This document shows positions 1 to 6,295 of a DNA stretch of 6,295 bases, piece after piece (within the stretch, counting starts at the first letter, position 1; the number at the start of each line of letters is the position of its first letter). The notes below the pieces were generated by a model. It did no database searches and was not told the DNA's origin. It was given only the letters and a program-made list of their open reading frames with translations. Position numbers and translations under genes: made by a program. The DNA is from Conexibacter sp. (GTDB taxonomy: Bacteria; Actinomycetota; Thermoleophilia; Solirubrobacterales; Solirubrobacteraceae), in assembly GCA_025964055.1 (NCBI GenBank), contig JAOPZP010000217.1:1-6295 (forward strand), read 5' to 3'.

Positions 1-134
1 GCGCCCTGTCGTCCATGGTCGGCCGCATGGCCTACTCCGTCTACGTCCTCGGCGACGACTGGTCCTTGGAGGACCTCGTCGCGACGCTGACGCGTCTGTG
101 GGCGAACGCGCTGCGCATTCCGGCCGGCTCCTGA
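1..134 (+). CDS. C-terminal fragment of a probable TetR-family transcriptional regulator (5' end outside the window)
   Basis: The reading frame is open from base 3 to a TGA at 132-134 and gives 43 residues, beginning ALSSMVGRMAYSVYVLGDD and ending RLWANALRIPAGS. The pattern of a helix with MAYSVYVLGDD, then an acidic helix, then a final LTRLWANAL helix is typical of the last two helices of the TetR ligand-binding domain, where 'W..AL' near the C-terminus is common. The helix-turn-helix lies upstream and is not visible, so the family call rests on the tail alone. It faces the phosphotriesterase/MaoC pair convergently, with 77 bp between stop codons. Regulators of this class often control nearby acyl-CoA catabolic genes, so it is a candidate repressor of this locus, but nothing in the fragment proves this. 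Confidence 0.6.
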   Translation, partial: ALSSMVGRMAYSVYVLGDDWSLEDLVATLTRLWANALRIPAGS

Positions 135-149
135 GGCAGCGCCGGGGCC

Positions 150-197
150 GTCGAGGGACGACGCAACCGCGAGAGTCGCGGTTGAGTCGCCCTCGAC
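150..197. terminator. Long hairpin between convergent genes, probable bidirectional terminator
   Basis: The left arm at 150-172 and the right arm at 176-197 are reverse complements except for one bulged A and one mismatch, and they enclose a 3-base GAG loop. The stem is about 21 base pairs, including the runs GTCGAGGG/CCCTCGAC and CAACCGCGA/TCGCGGTTG. It starts 16 bases after the stop of the + strand regulator and 15 bases from the stop of the - strand MaoC gene, so it can serve both. There is no T-run on either side, as is usual for hairpin terminators in GC-rich actinobacteria. A protein-binding palindrome is a less likely alternative. Confidence 0.75.
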
Positions 198-211
198 GCG
201 CTTCGGGCCTC

Positions 212-691
212 CTAGCGCTCCACGAACCGCCCCACCGACGCCGCCACGCACACCGGCTTGCCGCCGCCCTCGACCTCCATGGTCTGCGTCGTGGTGATCT
301 GGCCCCCGCCCGGCACGTCGGCCACGTCGGTGATCGTCGCCCGCATGCGCAGGCGCGAGCCGACCGGCACGGGCGCCGGGAAGCGGACCTTCTCGTAGCC
401 GTAGTTGAGGCTGTGGGCGAAGCCGTCGAAGGCCATCAGCTCCTCCATGAACCGCGGTCCCAGCGACAGCGTGAAGAGCCCGTGGGCGATCGTCGAGCCC
501 AGCGGGCTCTCGGCCGCGCGCGCCGGGTCGACGTGGATCCACTGGAAGTCGCCGGTGGCCGCCGCGAACGCGTCGATCCGCTCCTGGGTCATGTCGTACC
601 ACTCGGTCGGGCCGAGCTCGGTGCCCTGCAGGGCACGGAGCTCGGCGACCGTCGTGGGCCGGACGGGACCCGCCTCGGTGCCGGACGCCAC
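212..691 (-). CDS. MaoC/NodN-like dehydratase (single hot-dog domain (R)-enoyl-CoA hydratase family)
   Basis: This is a 159-residue protein from a GTG start. It matches the compact NodN/HtdZ-like branch of the MaoC family (usually about 150 residues), whose members hydrate trans-2-enoyl-CoA to (R)-3-hydroxyacyl-CoA. The hydratase signature is intact. ATGDFQWIHVDPARA (residues 45-59) carries the expected catalytic Asp48 and His53, followed by STIAHGLFTLSL (66-77). The strand NYGYEKVRFPAPVPVGSRLR (96-115) and the late KPVCVAASVGRF segment (145-156) are also typical. GTG at 691-689 is the only plausible start. It lies two bases after the stop of the upstream hydrolase gene (TGA-TC-GTG), and no strong ribosome binding site precedes it, so translation is probably coupled. 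The physiological substrate cannot be read from the sequence, and some NodN-like proteins have no proven activity. Confidence 0.88.
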   Translation of the reverse strand: MASGTEAGPVRPTTVAELRALQGTELGPTEWYDMTQERIDAFAAATGDFQWIHVDPARAAESPLGSTIAHGLFTLSLGPRFMEELMAFDGFAHSLNYGYEKVRFPAPVPVGSRLRMRATITDVADVPGGGQITTTQTMEVEGGGKPVCVAASVGRFVER

Positions 692-693
692 GA

Positions 694-1722
694 TCAGGCC
701 GGCGTCTCGGTCGCGCGGGCCGGCGGCGGCGCGGGCGCGTCCTTGCGCGCGGCGAAGAACCGCCGCGGGTTGGTGACCATCATCTGCTCGATCTGGTCGT
801 CGGTGACGCCGTTCTCGCGCAGCGCCGGCAGCAGGCTGCCCTGGATGTACTGGTAGTTCCACTCCGGCAGCGCCGCGACGACGCCCTCCTCGGCGAACCA
901 GTCCGACGTGCAGTGGCGGTCGTGCGACAGCACGATCTGCCCGGCGTAGCCGCGGCGGCACAGCTCGGTCAGTGCCTCGGTCTGGTCCTCCAGCGGGAAG
1001 GCGATCTTCAGCCCACAGCGGTCGAAGCCGAGGTAGGAGCCGGCGTCCAGCAGCTCGGTCAGGTACTCGACGTCGCCGGTCTCGTTGGAGTGCCCGATGA
1101 GCACGCGCGAGAGGTCGACGCCCTCCTCGCGCAGGATCCGCTGCTGGTCGAGCCCGCGCTTGGAGCCCGCGTGGCTGTGAGTCATGATCGGCACGTCGGT
1201 ACGCAGGTGCGTCCGGCCGACGGCGCGGATCAGGCGCTCGATGTCCTCGGTCAGACCCGGCTCGTCGGTGCAGCACTTCACGACGCCGGCGCGGATGTCG
1301 GTGCCCTCGATGCCCTCCTCGATGTCGCGCACGAAGAGGTCGACGAGGAAGCTGTCGGACGGATCGTTGTTGAACAGCTTGCCCGGCCCGTTGTACTTCA
1401 TGGGGAAGGGCAGGTCGGTGTAGGTGTAGTACCCGGTGACGACGATGATCTGCAGGCCGGTGCCCTCCTGGGCCCGGGCGATCAGGTCGATGTTGCGGCC
1501 CAGGCCGGGGGCCGTCATGTCGACGATCGTGTCGATCCCGCTCGCCTTCAGCGCGGTGAGCTTCTCGCGCGCGCCGGTGATCGCGACCTCCTCGTCGAAG
1601 CCCATGAAGCCCGGGAAGGCCTCCTGCAGCTCCGGGGTGCGCACGAAGACGTGCTCGTGCATCAGCGTGGTTCCGAGCTGCTCGACGTCGATGTCGCCGG
1701 TGACGGTCGGGATCCTCGTCAT
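694..1722 (-). CDS. Phosphotriesterase-family metal-dependent hydrolase (possible lactonase)
   Basis: This 342-residue protein belongs to the amidohydrolase-superfamily phosphotriesterase group, with a TIM barrel and a binuclear metal centre. All expected ligands are present: His22 and His24 in TLMHEHVF, the bridging and usually carboxylated Lys149 in AGVVKCCTDEPG, His182 in PIMTHSHAG, His211 in VLIGHSNETGD, and Asp268 in LSHDRHC. Family members include organophosphate hydrolases, acyl-homoserine and gamma/delta-lactone hydrolases, and PTER-type amidases. Lactonase is therefore a reasonable guess, but substrate loops cannot be assigned by eye. The last 20 or so residues form an Ala/Pro-rich tail after the NPRRFFAAR helix. 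There is no signal peptide, so it is likely cytosolic. The start is secured by AGGAGGAG six bases before the ATG. It is the first gene of a two-gene unit with the MaoC hydratase, divergent from the acyl-CoA ligase operon, which suggests a shared catabolic role. Confidence 0.9.
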   Translation of the reverse strand: MTRIPTVTGDIDVEQLGTTLMHEHVFVRTPELQEAFPGFMGFDEEVAITGAREKLTALKASGIDTIVDMTAPGLGRNIDLIARAQEGTGLQIIVVTGYYTYTDLPFPMKYNGPGKLFNNDPSDSFLVDLFVRDIEEGIEGTDIRAGVVKCCTDEPGLTEDIERLIRAVGRTHLRTDVPIMTHSHAGSKRGLDQQRILREEGVDLSRVLIGHSNETGDVEYLTELLDAGSYLGFDRCGLKIAFPLEDQTEALTELCRRGYAGQIVLSHDRHCTSDWFAEEGVVAALPEWNYQYIQGSLLPALRENGVTDDQIEQMMVTNPRRFFAARKDAPAPPPARATETPA

Positions 1723-1726
1723 GGTT

Positions 1727-1734
1727 CTCCTCCT
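1727..1734 (-). promoter_or_regulatory. Strong Shine-Dalgarno site of the phosphotriesterase-family gene
   Basis: On the - strand the sequence reads AGGAGGAG. The AGGAGG core (1729-1734) ends six bases before the ATG at 1722-1720. It is the best ribosome binding site in the window and fixes this start. Confidence 0.85.
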
Positions 1735-1754
1735 GGGTTCAGCGGACCACGGCG

Positions 1755-1783
1755 AACGTACCTGAACTTGAATGCGGCCTCAA
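1755..1783 (-). promoter_or_regulatory. Putative sigma-70-type promoter for the phosphotriesterase/MaoC unit
   Basis: Read on the - strand, TTGAGG (1783-1778) is followed by exactly 17 bases and then TACGTT (1760-1755), which fits the TTGACA / TAnnnT consensus of housekeeping sigma factors. Transcription would start near 1748, leaving a leader of about 26 bases that contains the strong AGGAGGAG site. The prediction is from spacing and consensus only. Confidence 0.5.
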
Positions 1784-1785
1784 GT
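1766..1785. promoter_or_regulatory. Inverted repeat in the divergent promoter region, candidate operator
   Basis: ACTTGA (1766-1771) and TCAAGT (1780-1785) are perfect reverse complements separated by 8 bases. Allowing one mismatch extends each arm to 8 bases. The repeat lies midway between the two divergent start codons and covers the -35-like elements of both predicted promoters, so a bound dimer could repress both operons. The symmetry may also be nothing more than two TTGA-containing -35 boxes facing each other. Confidence 0.5.
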
Positions 1786-1796
1786 GCTAGTAGGAA
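1768..1796 (+). promoter_or_regulatory. Putative promoter for the acyl-CoA ligase operon
   Basis: TTGAAT (1768-1773) is followed by 17 bases and TAGGAA (1791-1796), with a T directly after. The -35 match is fair and the -10 match is modest. If real, transcription would begin at or within a few bases of the ligase ATG at 1803, giving a leaderless or nearly leaderless transcript. In that case the AGGA at 1792-1795 would belong to the -10 element and would not act as a ribosome binding site. Confidence 0.35.
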
Positions 1797-1802
1797 TGAC
1801 GC

Positions 1803-3322
<1,520 letters not shown>

Positions 3323-3326
<4 letters not shown>

Positions 3327-4120
3327 ACGTCGCCGGGAAGGTGGCCGTCGTCACCGGCGGAGGCAGCGGGATCGGTGCGGCGCTGGCCGGCCGCCTCGTG
3401 GCCGCCGGCGCTCGGGTCGTCGTCGCCGACCTCGATGGCGACCGCGCCCACGCCGTCGCCGCTGCGCTCGGCGACGCGGCCGCCGGCACCGGCGCCGACG
3501 TCGCCTCCGAGGCGGATCTTCGCGCCGTCCTCGCGCTGGCCGAGGAGCGCTTCGGCCCGGTCGACGTCTTCTGCGCCAACGCCGGCATCAGCGGGCCCAC
3601 GGGCCTGGGCGACAGCGACGAGGCGTGGGCGCGCACGGTCGACGTCAACGTGATGGCGCACGTCCGCGCGGCGCGCCTGCTCGTGCCCGGCTGGCTGGAG
3701 CGCGGCTCGGGCTATTTCGTGGCCACCGCCTCGGCCGCCGGCCTGCTGACCCAGATCGGCGCGGCGCCGTACTCGGTGACCAAGCACGCGGCCGTCGGCT
3801 TCGCCGAGTGGCTGTCGGTGACCTACGGCGACCGCGGCATCGCGGTCAGCTGCCTGTGCCCGATGGGCGTCAACACCAACATGTTGCACGCCGGGATCGA
3901 GTCCGCCGACAGCGCCGAGCAGCTCGGCGCGAAGGTCGTGGCGGAGGCCGGCGACATCGTCGAGCCCGAGGAGGTCGCCGACCGCGTGCTGGAGGCGATG
4001 GCCGACGAGCGCTTCCTGATCCTCCCCCACCCCGAGGTCCTGGAGTTCTCCCGGCGCAAGGCCGCCGACTACGACCGCTGGCTCCGCGGCATGCGTCGCC
4101 TGCAGGGCGTGGTCGCATGA
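3323..4120 (+). CDS. Short-chain dehydrogenase/reductase (classical SDR)
   Basis: This 265-residue classical SDR is a Rossmann-fold NAD(P)-dependent alcohol dehydrogenase or ketoreductase. It shows the cofactor motif TGGGSGIG (11-18), acidic Asp36 at the end of the second beta strand (favouring NAD(H) over NADP(H)), the NAG motif (86-88), and the full catalytic set Asn109, Ser137, Tyr150 and Lys154 (YSVTK). The C-terminal region after CPMGVNTNML, ending RKAADYDRWLRGMRRLQG, is somewhat longer than in minimal SDRs. The GTG start overlaps the ligase stop by four bases (GTGA) and has GGAG seven bases upstream, so the two genes are translationally linked. Its stop in turn overlaps the HAD start. 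Within the operon it probably oxidises a hydroxyacyl-CoA or reduces a ketoacyl-CoA; direction and chain position are not determined by the sequence. Confidence 0.9.
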
Positions 4121-4770
4121 CCGACGGCGACGACGACCGCTCCGTCGTCCTGCTGGACTTCGGCGGCGTGCTGACCACCAGCGTCCACGACGCGTTCCGG
4201 GCGTTCGCCGTCGAGCTCGGCGCCGAGCCCGACCTCGCGCTGCGCCTGCTGTCCGAGGACCCGGAGTCGGCGCGGCTGCTGGTCGAGGCCGAGTCCGGAC
4301 GCCTCGAGGACGAGGACTTCGAGGCCGGCTTCGCGGCGCGGCTGGCCGCGCACGGCGTGGACGCCGAGCCGGCCGGGCTGCTGGCCCGGATGCAGGCCGG
4401 CTTCGGCCCGGACCGGGAGATGCTCGACGCCGTGGCGAGCCTGCGGGCCGCCGGCGTGCGCACGGCGATGGTCACCAACTCCTTCGGCCGCGACTGCTAC
4501 GCCGGCTTCGACCTGGAGGCGATCGCCGACGTCGTGGTGATCAGCGGTCAGGTCGGCATCCGCAAGCCGTCGCGCCGGATCTACGCGATCGCGTGCGAGC
4601 GCCTCGCCGTCGAGCCCGAGGCCTGCGTGCTGGTCGACGACATCGTCCACAACCTCGACGGCGCCGCACGGCTGGGCATCGCGGGCGTGCTGCACCGTAG
4701 CGCGGCGCAGACGCTGCGCGAGCTCGACGAGCGCTTCGGGATCCGCGGCGCCGAGCTGCCGGCCGCCTGA
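4117..4770 (+). CDS. HAD-superfamily protein of the ACAD10 / epoxide-hydrolase N-terminal type
   Basis: This 217-residue haloacid-dehalogenase-like protein has four recognisable motifs: I, LLDFGGVLT (12-20) with nucleophile Asp14; II, VTNSF with Thr120; III, Lys150 in IRKPSRRIY; and IV, LVDDI with Asp174/Asp175. A helical cap sits between motifs I and II. Canonical HAD phosphatases have a second Asp two residues after the nucleophile, but here it is Gly16, as in the 'FDMGGVL' motif I that I recall for mammalian ACAD10. The GIRKPSRRIY and DDIVHNLDGAARLGI segments also resemble that domain and the soluble epoxide hydrolase N-domain. The gene overlaps the SDR stop by ATGA and closes the first + operon, 91 bp before the crotonase and ACAD10/11-type dehydrogenase genes. 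Phosphatase activity is uncertain without the second Asp; a role on phosphorylated acyl-CoAs is an inference from ACAD10. Confidence 0.85.
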   Translation: MTDGDDDRSVVLLDFGGVLTTSVHDAFRAFAVELGAEPDLALRLLSEDPESARLLVEAESGRLEDEDFEAGFAARLAAHGVDAEPAGLLARMQAGFGPDREMLDAVASLRAAGVRTAMVTNSFGRDCYAGFDLEAIADVVVISGQVGIRKPSRRIYAIACERLAVEPEACVLVDDIVHNLDGAARLGIAGVLHRSAAQTLRELDERFGIRGAELPAA

Positions 4771-4861
4771 CCGTGCACACCTCCTCCGCGGAGTGCGCGG
4801 ACCGGCTGTGCCGTGTAATATGAATCCGAACTCAACTTCGGAAGCCACGCAAGGAAGGGTC
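4771..4861 (+). promoter_or_regulatory. Intergenic region with probable promoter for the crotonase/ACAD genes
   Basis: This 91-bp gap is the only sizeable break in the + gene series. It contains an AT-rich patch with a -10-like TAATAT (4816-4821), but no good -35 sits 16-18 bases upstream of it. It also holds a 10-base palindrome CTCCGCGGAG (4784-4793), a small CGGC-TGT-GCCG hairpin (4803-4813) without a T-run, and the inverted repeat at 4825-4842. A separately regulated promoter is likely. Termination of the upstream operon here is possible but not shown. Confidence 0.4.
4825..4842. promoter_or_regulatory. Perfect inverted repeat upstream of the crotonase gene, candidate operator
   Basis: TCCGAA (4825-4830) and TTCGGA (4837-4842) are exact reverse complements around a 6-base spacer CTCAAC. 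The repeat starts 4 bases downstream of the TAATAT -10-like element, where the transcription start would fall, and ends 19 bases before the crotonase ATG. That position suits a repressor operator. Its sequence is not clearly the same as the 1766-1785 repeat, so a different regulator may be involved. A short 5'-UTR hairpin is the alternative. Confidence 0.45.
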
Positions 4862-5677
4862 ATGACGGAAAGCATCGCCGCACCCACGACCGACACCGTG
4901 CTCGCCGAGCGCCGCGGATCGGTGCAGGTCCTGACGCTGAACCGGCCCGACCGCCTCAACGCGTGGACCGACGAGCTGGAGCGGCGCTACTTCGCCCTCC
5001 TCGACGCGGCCGAGGACGACCCCGAGGTGCGCGCGATCGTCGTGACCGGCGCGGGCCGCGGCTTCTGCGCGGGCGCCGACATGGACGACCTCCAGCAGGC
5101 CGGCACGGCCGACCTGGACGCCGCGCTCAAGCAGCGCGAGCGCCCGCGGACCTTCCCGATGACCGTGCGCAAGCCGCTCATCGCGGCGATCAACGGCGCC
5201 GCCGCGGGCCTGGGCCTCGTCGAGGCGCTCTACTGCGACCTGCGCTTCTGCGCCCCGGAGGCGAAGCTGACCACGGCGTTCTCGCGCCGCGGGCTCATCG
5301 CCGAGTACGGGATGGCGTGGATCCTCCCGCGGCTCGTCGGCCCGTCGACGGCCCTGGACCTGCTGCTCAGCGCCCGCGTCGTCCAGGGCGAGGAGGCCCA
5401 CCGCCTCGGGCTGGTCGACCGCGTCGTCGCCCGCGACGCCGTCGTCGACGAGGCCGTCGCCTACGCGCAGGACCTCGCCGACCACTGCTCCCCGGCCTCC
5501 ATGGCCACCATCAAGGCCCAGGTGCAGCGCGACCTGGATCGTCCCTTCGCCGAGGCGGTGGCCGACGCCGATCGCCTCATGCTCGAGTCCTTCACGCTGC
5601 CCGACGTCCAGGAGGGCGTCGCCAGCTACCTCGAGCGTCGCGCCCCCGCCTTCGCACCTCTACCGACCAGGAGCTAG
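4862..5677 (+). CDS. Crotonase-family enoyl-CoA hydratase/isomerase
   Basis: This 271-residue crotonase-superfamily protein acts on acyl-CoA thioesters. The two oxyanion-hole segments are present: GRGFCAGADM (65-74) and AAINGAAAGLGL (108-119). They are followed by CDLRFCAPEAKL (125-136) and RRGLIAEYGMAWILPRLVG (142-160). In my by-eye alignment to rat mitochondrial hydratase, both catalytic glutamates are replaced (Val120 and Phe140). Glu148 instead lies where isomerases and 4-chlorobenzoyl-CoA dehalogenase carry their acidic residue, so an isomerase or other crotonase reaction may be more apt than simple hydration. The start is the ATG at 4862, with AGGA six bases upstream; an in-frame GTG at 4793 would run through the promoter-like region and is rejected. 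The stop is three bases before the acyl-CoA dehydrogenase ATG, so the two genes are co-transcribed. Confidence 0.9.
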   Translation: MTESIAAPTTDTVLAERRGSVQVLTLNRPDRLNAWTDELERRYFALLDAAEDDPEVRAIVVTGAGRGFCAGADMDDLQQAGTADLDAALKQRERPRTFPMTVRKPLIAAINGAAAGLGLVEALYCDLRFCAPEAKLTTAFSRRGLIAEYGMAWILPRLVGPSTALDLLLSARVVQGEEAHRLGLVDRVVARDAVVDEAVAYAQDLADHCSPASMATIKAQVQRDLDRPFAEAVADADRLMLESFTLPDVQEGVASYLERRAPAFAPLPTRS

Positions 5678-5680
5678 ACC

Positions 5681-6295
5681 ATGAACTTCGAGCTGACCGA
5701 TCGCTGCAAGGACTACCAGGAGCGCGTGCAGGCGTTCATGGACGAGCGCATCTACCCCGCCGAGGCGGTCTACGAGCAGCAGATGCGCGAGTCGGGCGAC
5801 GCCCACTTCCACCCGCCGGTCCTCGAGGAGCTCAAGGCCGACGCCCACGCGCGCGGGCTCTGGAACCTCTTCCACCCGCACGAGGAGTGGGGCCCCGGCC
5901 TGACCAACGCCGAGTACGCGCCGCTGGCCGAGATCATGGGCCGCAGCGCGCACCTCGCCCCCGAGTCCATGAACTGCAGCGCACCGGACACGGGCAACAT
6001 GGAGGTGTTGACGCTCTTCGGCACCGAGGAGCACAAGGAGAAGTACCTGCGCCCGCTGCTCGACGGCGAGATTCGCTCGGCCTTCGCGATGACCGAGCCG
6101 GCCGTCGCCAGCTCCGACGCCACCAACATCGAGACGCGCATCGAGCGCGACGGCGACGAGTACGTCATCAACGGTCGCAAGTGGTGGACGTCCAACGCCC
6201 TGCACAAGAACTGCAAGGTGCTGATCGTCATGGGCAAGACCAACCCCGACGGCCCGCGCCACCAGCAGCAGTCGATGCTCGTCGTGCCGATCGAC
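5681..6295 (+). CDS. ACAD10/ACAD11-type acyl-CoA dehydrogenase, N-terminal part (3' end outside the window)
   Basis: The frame is open to the right edge and gives the first 205 residues of a protein that would normally be about 400 long. It contains the N-terminal helical domain and the start of the middle beta domain, with the flavin-binding signature FAMTEPAVASSDATN (135-149). The segments NCSAPDTGNMEVL (98-110), ASSDATNIETRIERDGDEYV (143-162, including YVING onward) and RHQQQSMLVVP (193-203) closely match, from memory, the dehydrogenase domain of mammalian ACAD10/ACAD11 and its bacterial relatives, not short- or medium-chain enzymes. Where relatives usually read KWW-S-G-A, this protein has KWWTSNA (167-173). 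The catalytic base region lies beyond the window. The start has AGGAG seven bases upstream inside the end of the crotonase gene, with a three-base gap after its stop. Members of this group process long-chain or 4-(phospho)hydroxyacyl-CoAs using FAD. Confidence 0.9.
   Translation, partial: MNFELTDRCKDYQERVQAFMDERIYPAEAVYEQQMRESGDAHFHPPVLEELKADAHARGLWNLFHPHEEWGPGLTNAEYAPLAEIMGRSAHLAPESMNCSAPDTGNMEVLTLFGTEEHKEKYLRPLLDGEIRSAFAMTEPAVASSDATNIETRIERDGDEYVINGRKWWTSNALHKNCKVLIVMGKTNPDGPRHQQQSMLVVPID

Noticed and set aside
212..1276. A 354-codon open frame on the - strand that could suggest a longer MaoC fusion
   Set aside because: The upstream part overlaps the phosphotriesterase-family gene in another frame and is low-complexity Arg/Ala sequence. 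Homology begins right after the GTG at 691.
4784..4813. Terminator after the HAD gene built from CTCCGCGGAG or the CGGC-TGT-GCCG hairpin
   Set aside because: The first palindrome has no loop, the second has only four pairs, and neither is followed by a T-run. They are too weak to call as a terminator.
4793..4861. A longer crotonase N-terminus from the GTG at 4793
   Set aside because: There is no ribosome binding site, the extra 23 residues are not crotonase-like, and the region holds promoter-like and palindromic elements. The ATG at 4862 has a well-placed AGGA.

Overview
The window is about 6.3 kb of very GC-rich DNA with strongly GC-biased third codon positions, short intergenic gaps, GTG/ATG starts and ATGA/GTGA overlaps. 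This fits a high-GC actinomycetote. A deep-branching soil lineage such as Thermoleophilia is possible, but that is only an impression. Nothing suggests a phage, an IS element, a CRISPR array or an RNA gene. It reads as a chromosomal acyl-CoA catabolism locus.

Layout: (1) 1-134, the C-terminal end of a probable TetR-type regulator on the + strand. (2) 135-211, a convergent intergenic region with a long hairpin. (3) 212-1722 on the - strand, a two-gene unit: a phosphotriesterase-family metal hydrolase (transcribed first) and a MaoC/NodN-like hot-dog hydratase. (4) 1723-1802, an 80-bp divergent promoter region whose inverted repeat carries two face-to-face -35-like elements. (5) 1803-4770 on the + strand, three overlapping genes: an acyl-CoA ligase, an SDR dehydrogenase and a HAD-family protein. 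(6) 4771-4861, a 91-bp gap with an AT-rich patch and a perfect 6-6-6 inverted repeat. (7) 4862-6295 on the + strand, a crotonase-family protein and an acyl-CoA dehydrogenase that runs off the right edge. There is no gene-free stretch over 300 bases.

How the genes may work together: the ligase would activate a carboxylic acid to its CoA ester, and the SDR, crotonase, MaoC hydratase and acyl-CoA dehydrogenase supply beta-oxidation-like steps. The acyl-CoA dehydrogenase is of the ACAD10/ACAD11 type, and the HAD protein resembles the N-terminal HAD domain of ACAD10. In animals this family, and in Pseudomonas the Lva levulinate pathway, handle 4-hydroxyacyl-CoAs through a phosphorylated intermediate. 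Phosphotriesterase-family enzymes include lactonases that open gamma-lactones to 4-hydroxy acids. The locus could therefore be a lactone/4-hydroxy-acid catabolic module. This is inference; it predicts an aminoglycoside-phosphotransferase-like kinase gene nearby, which the window does not contain.
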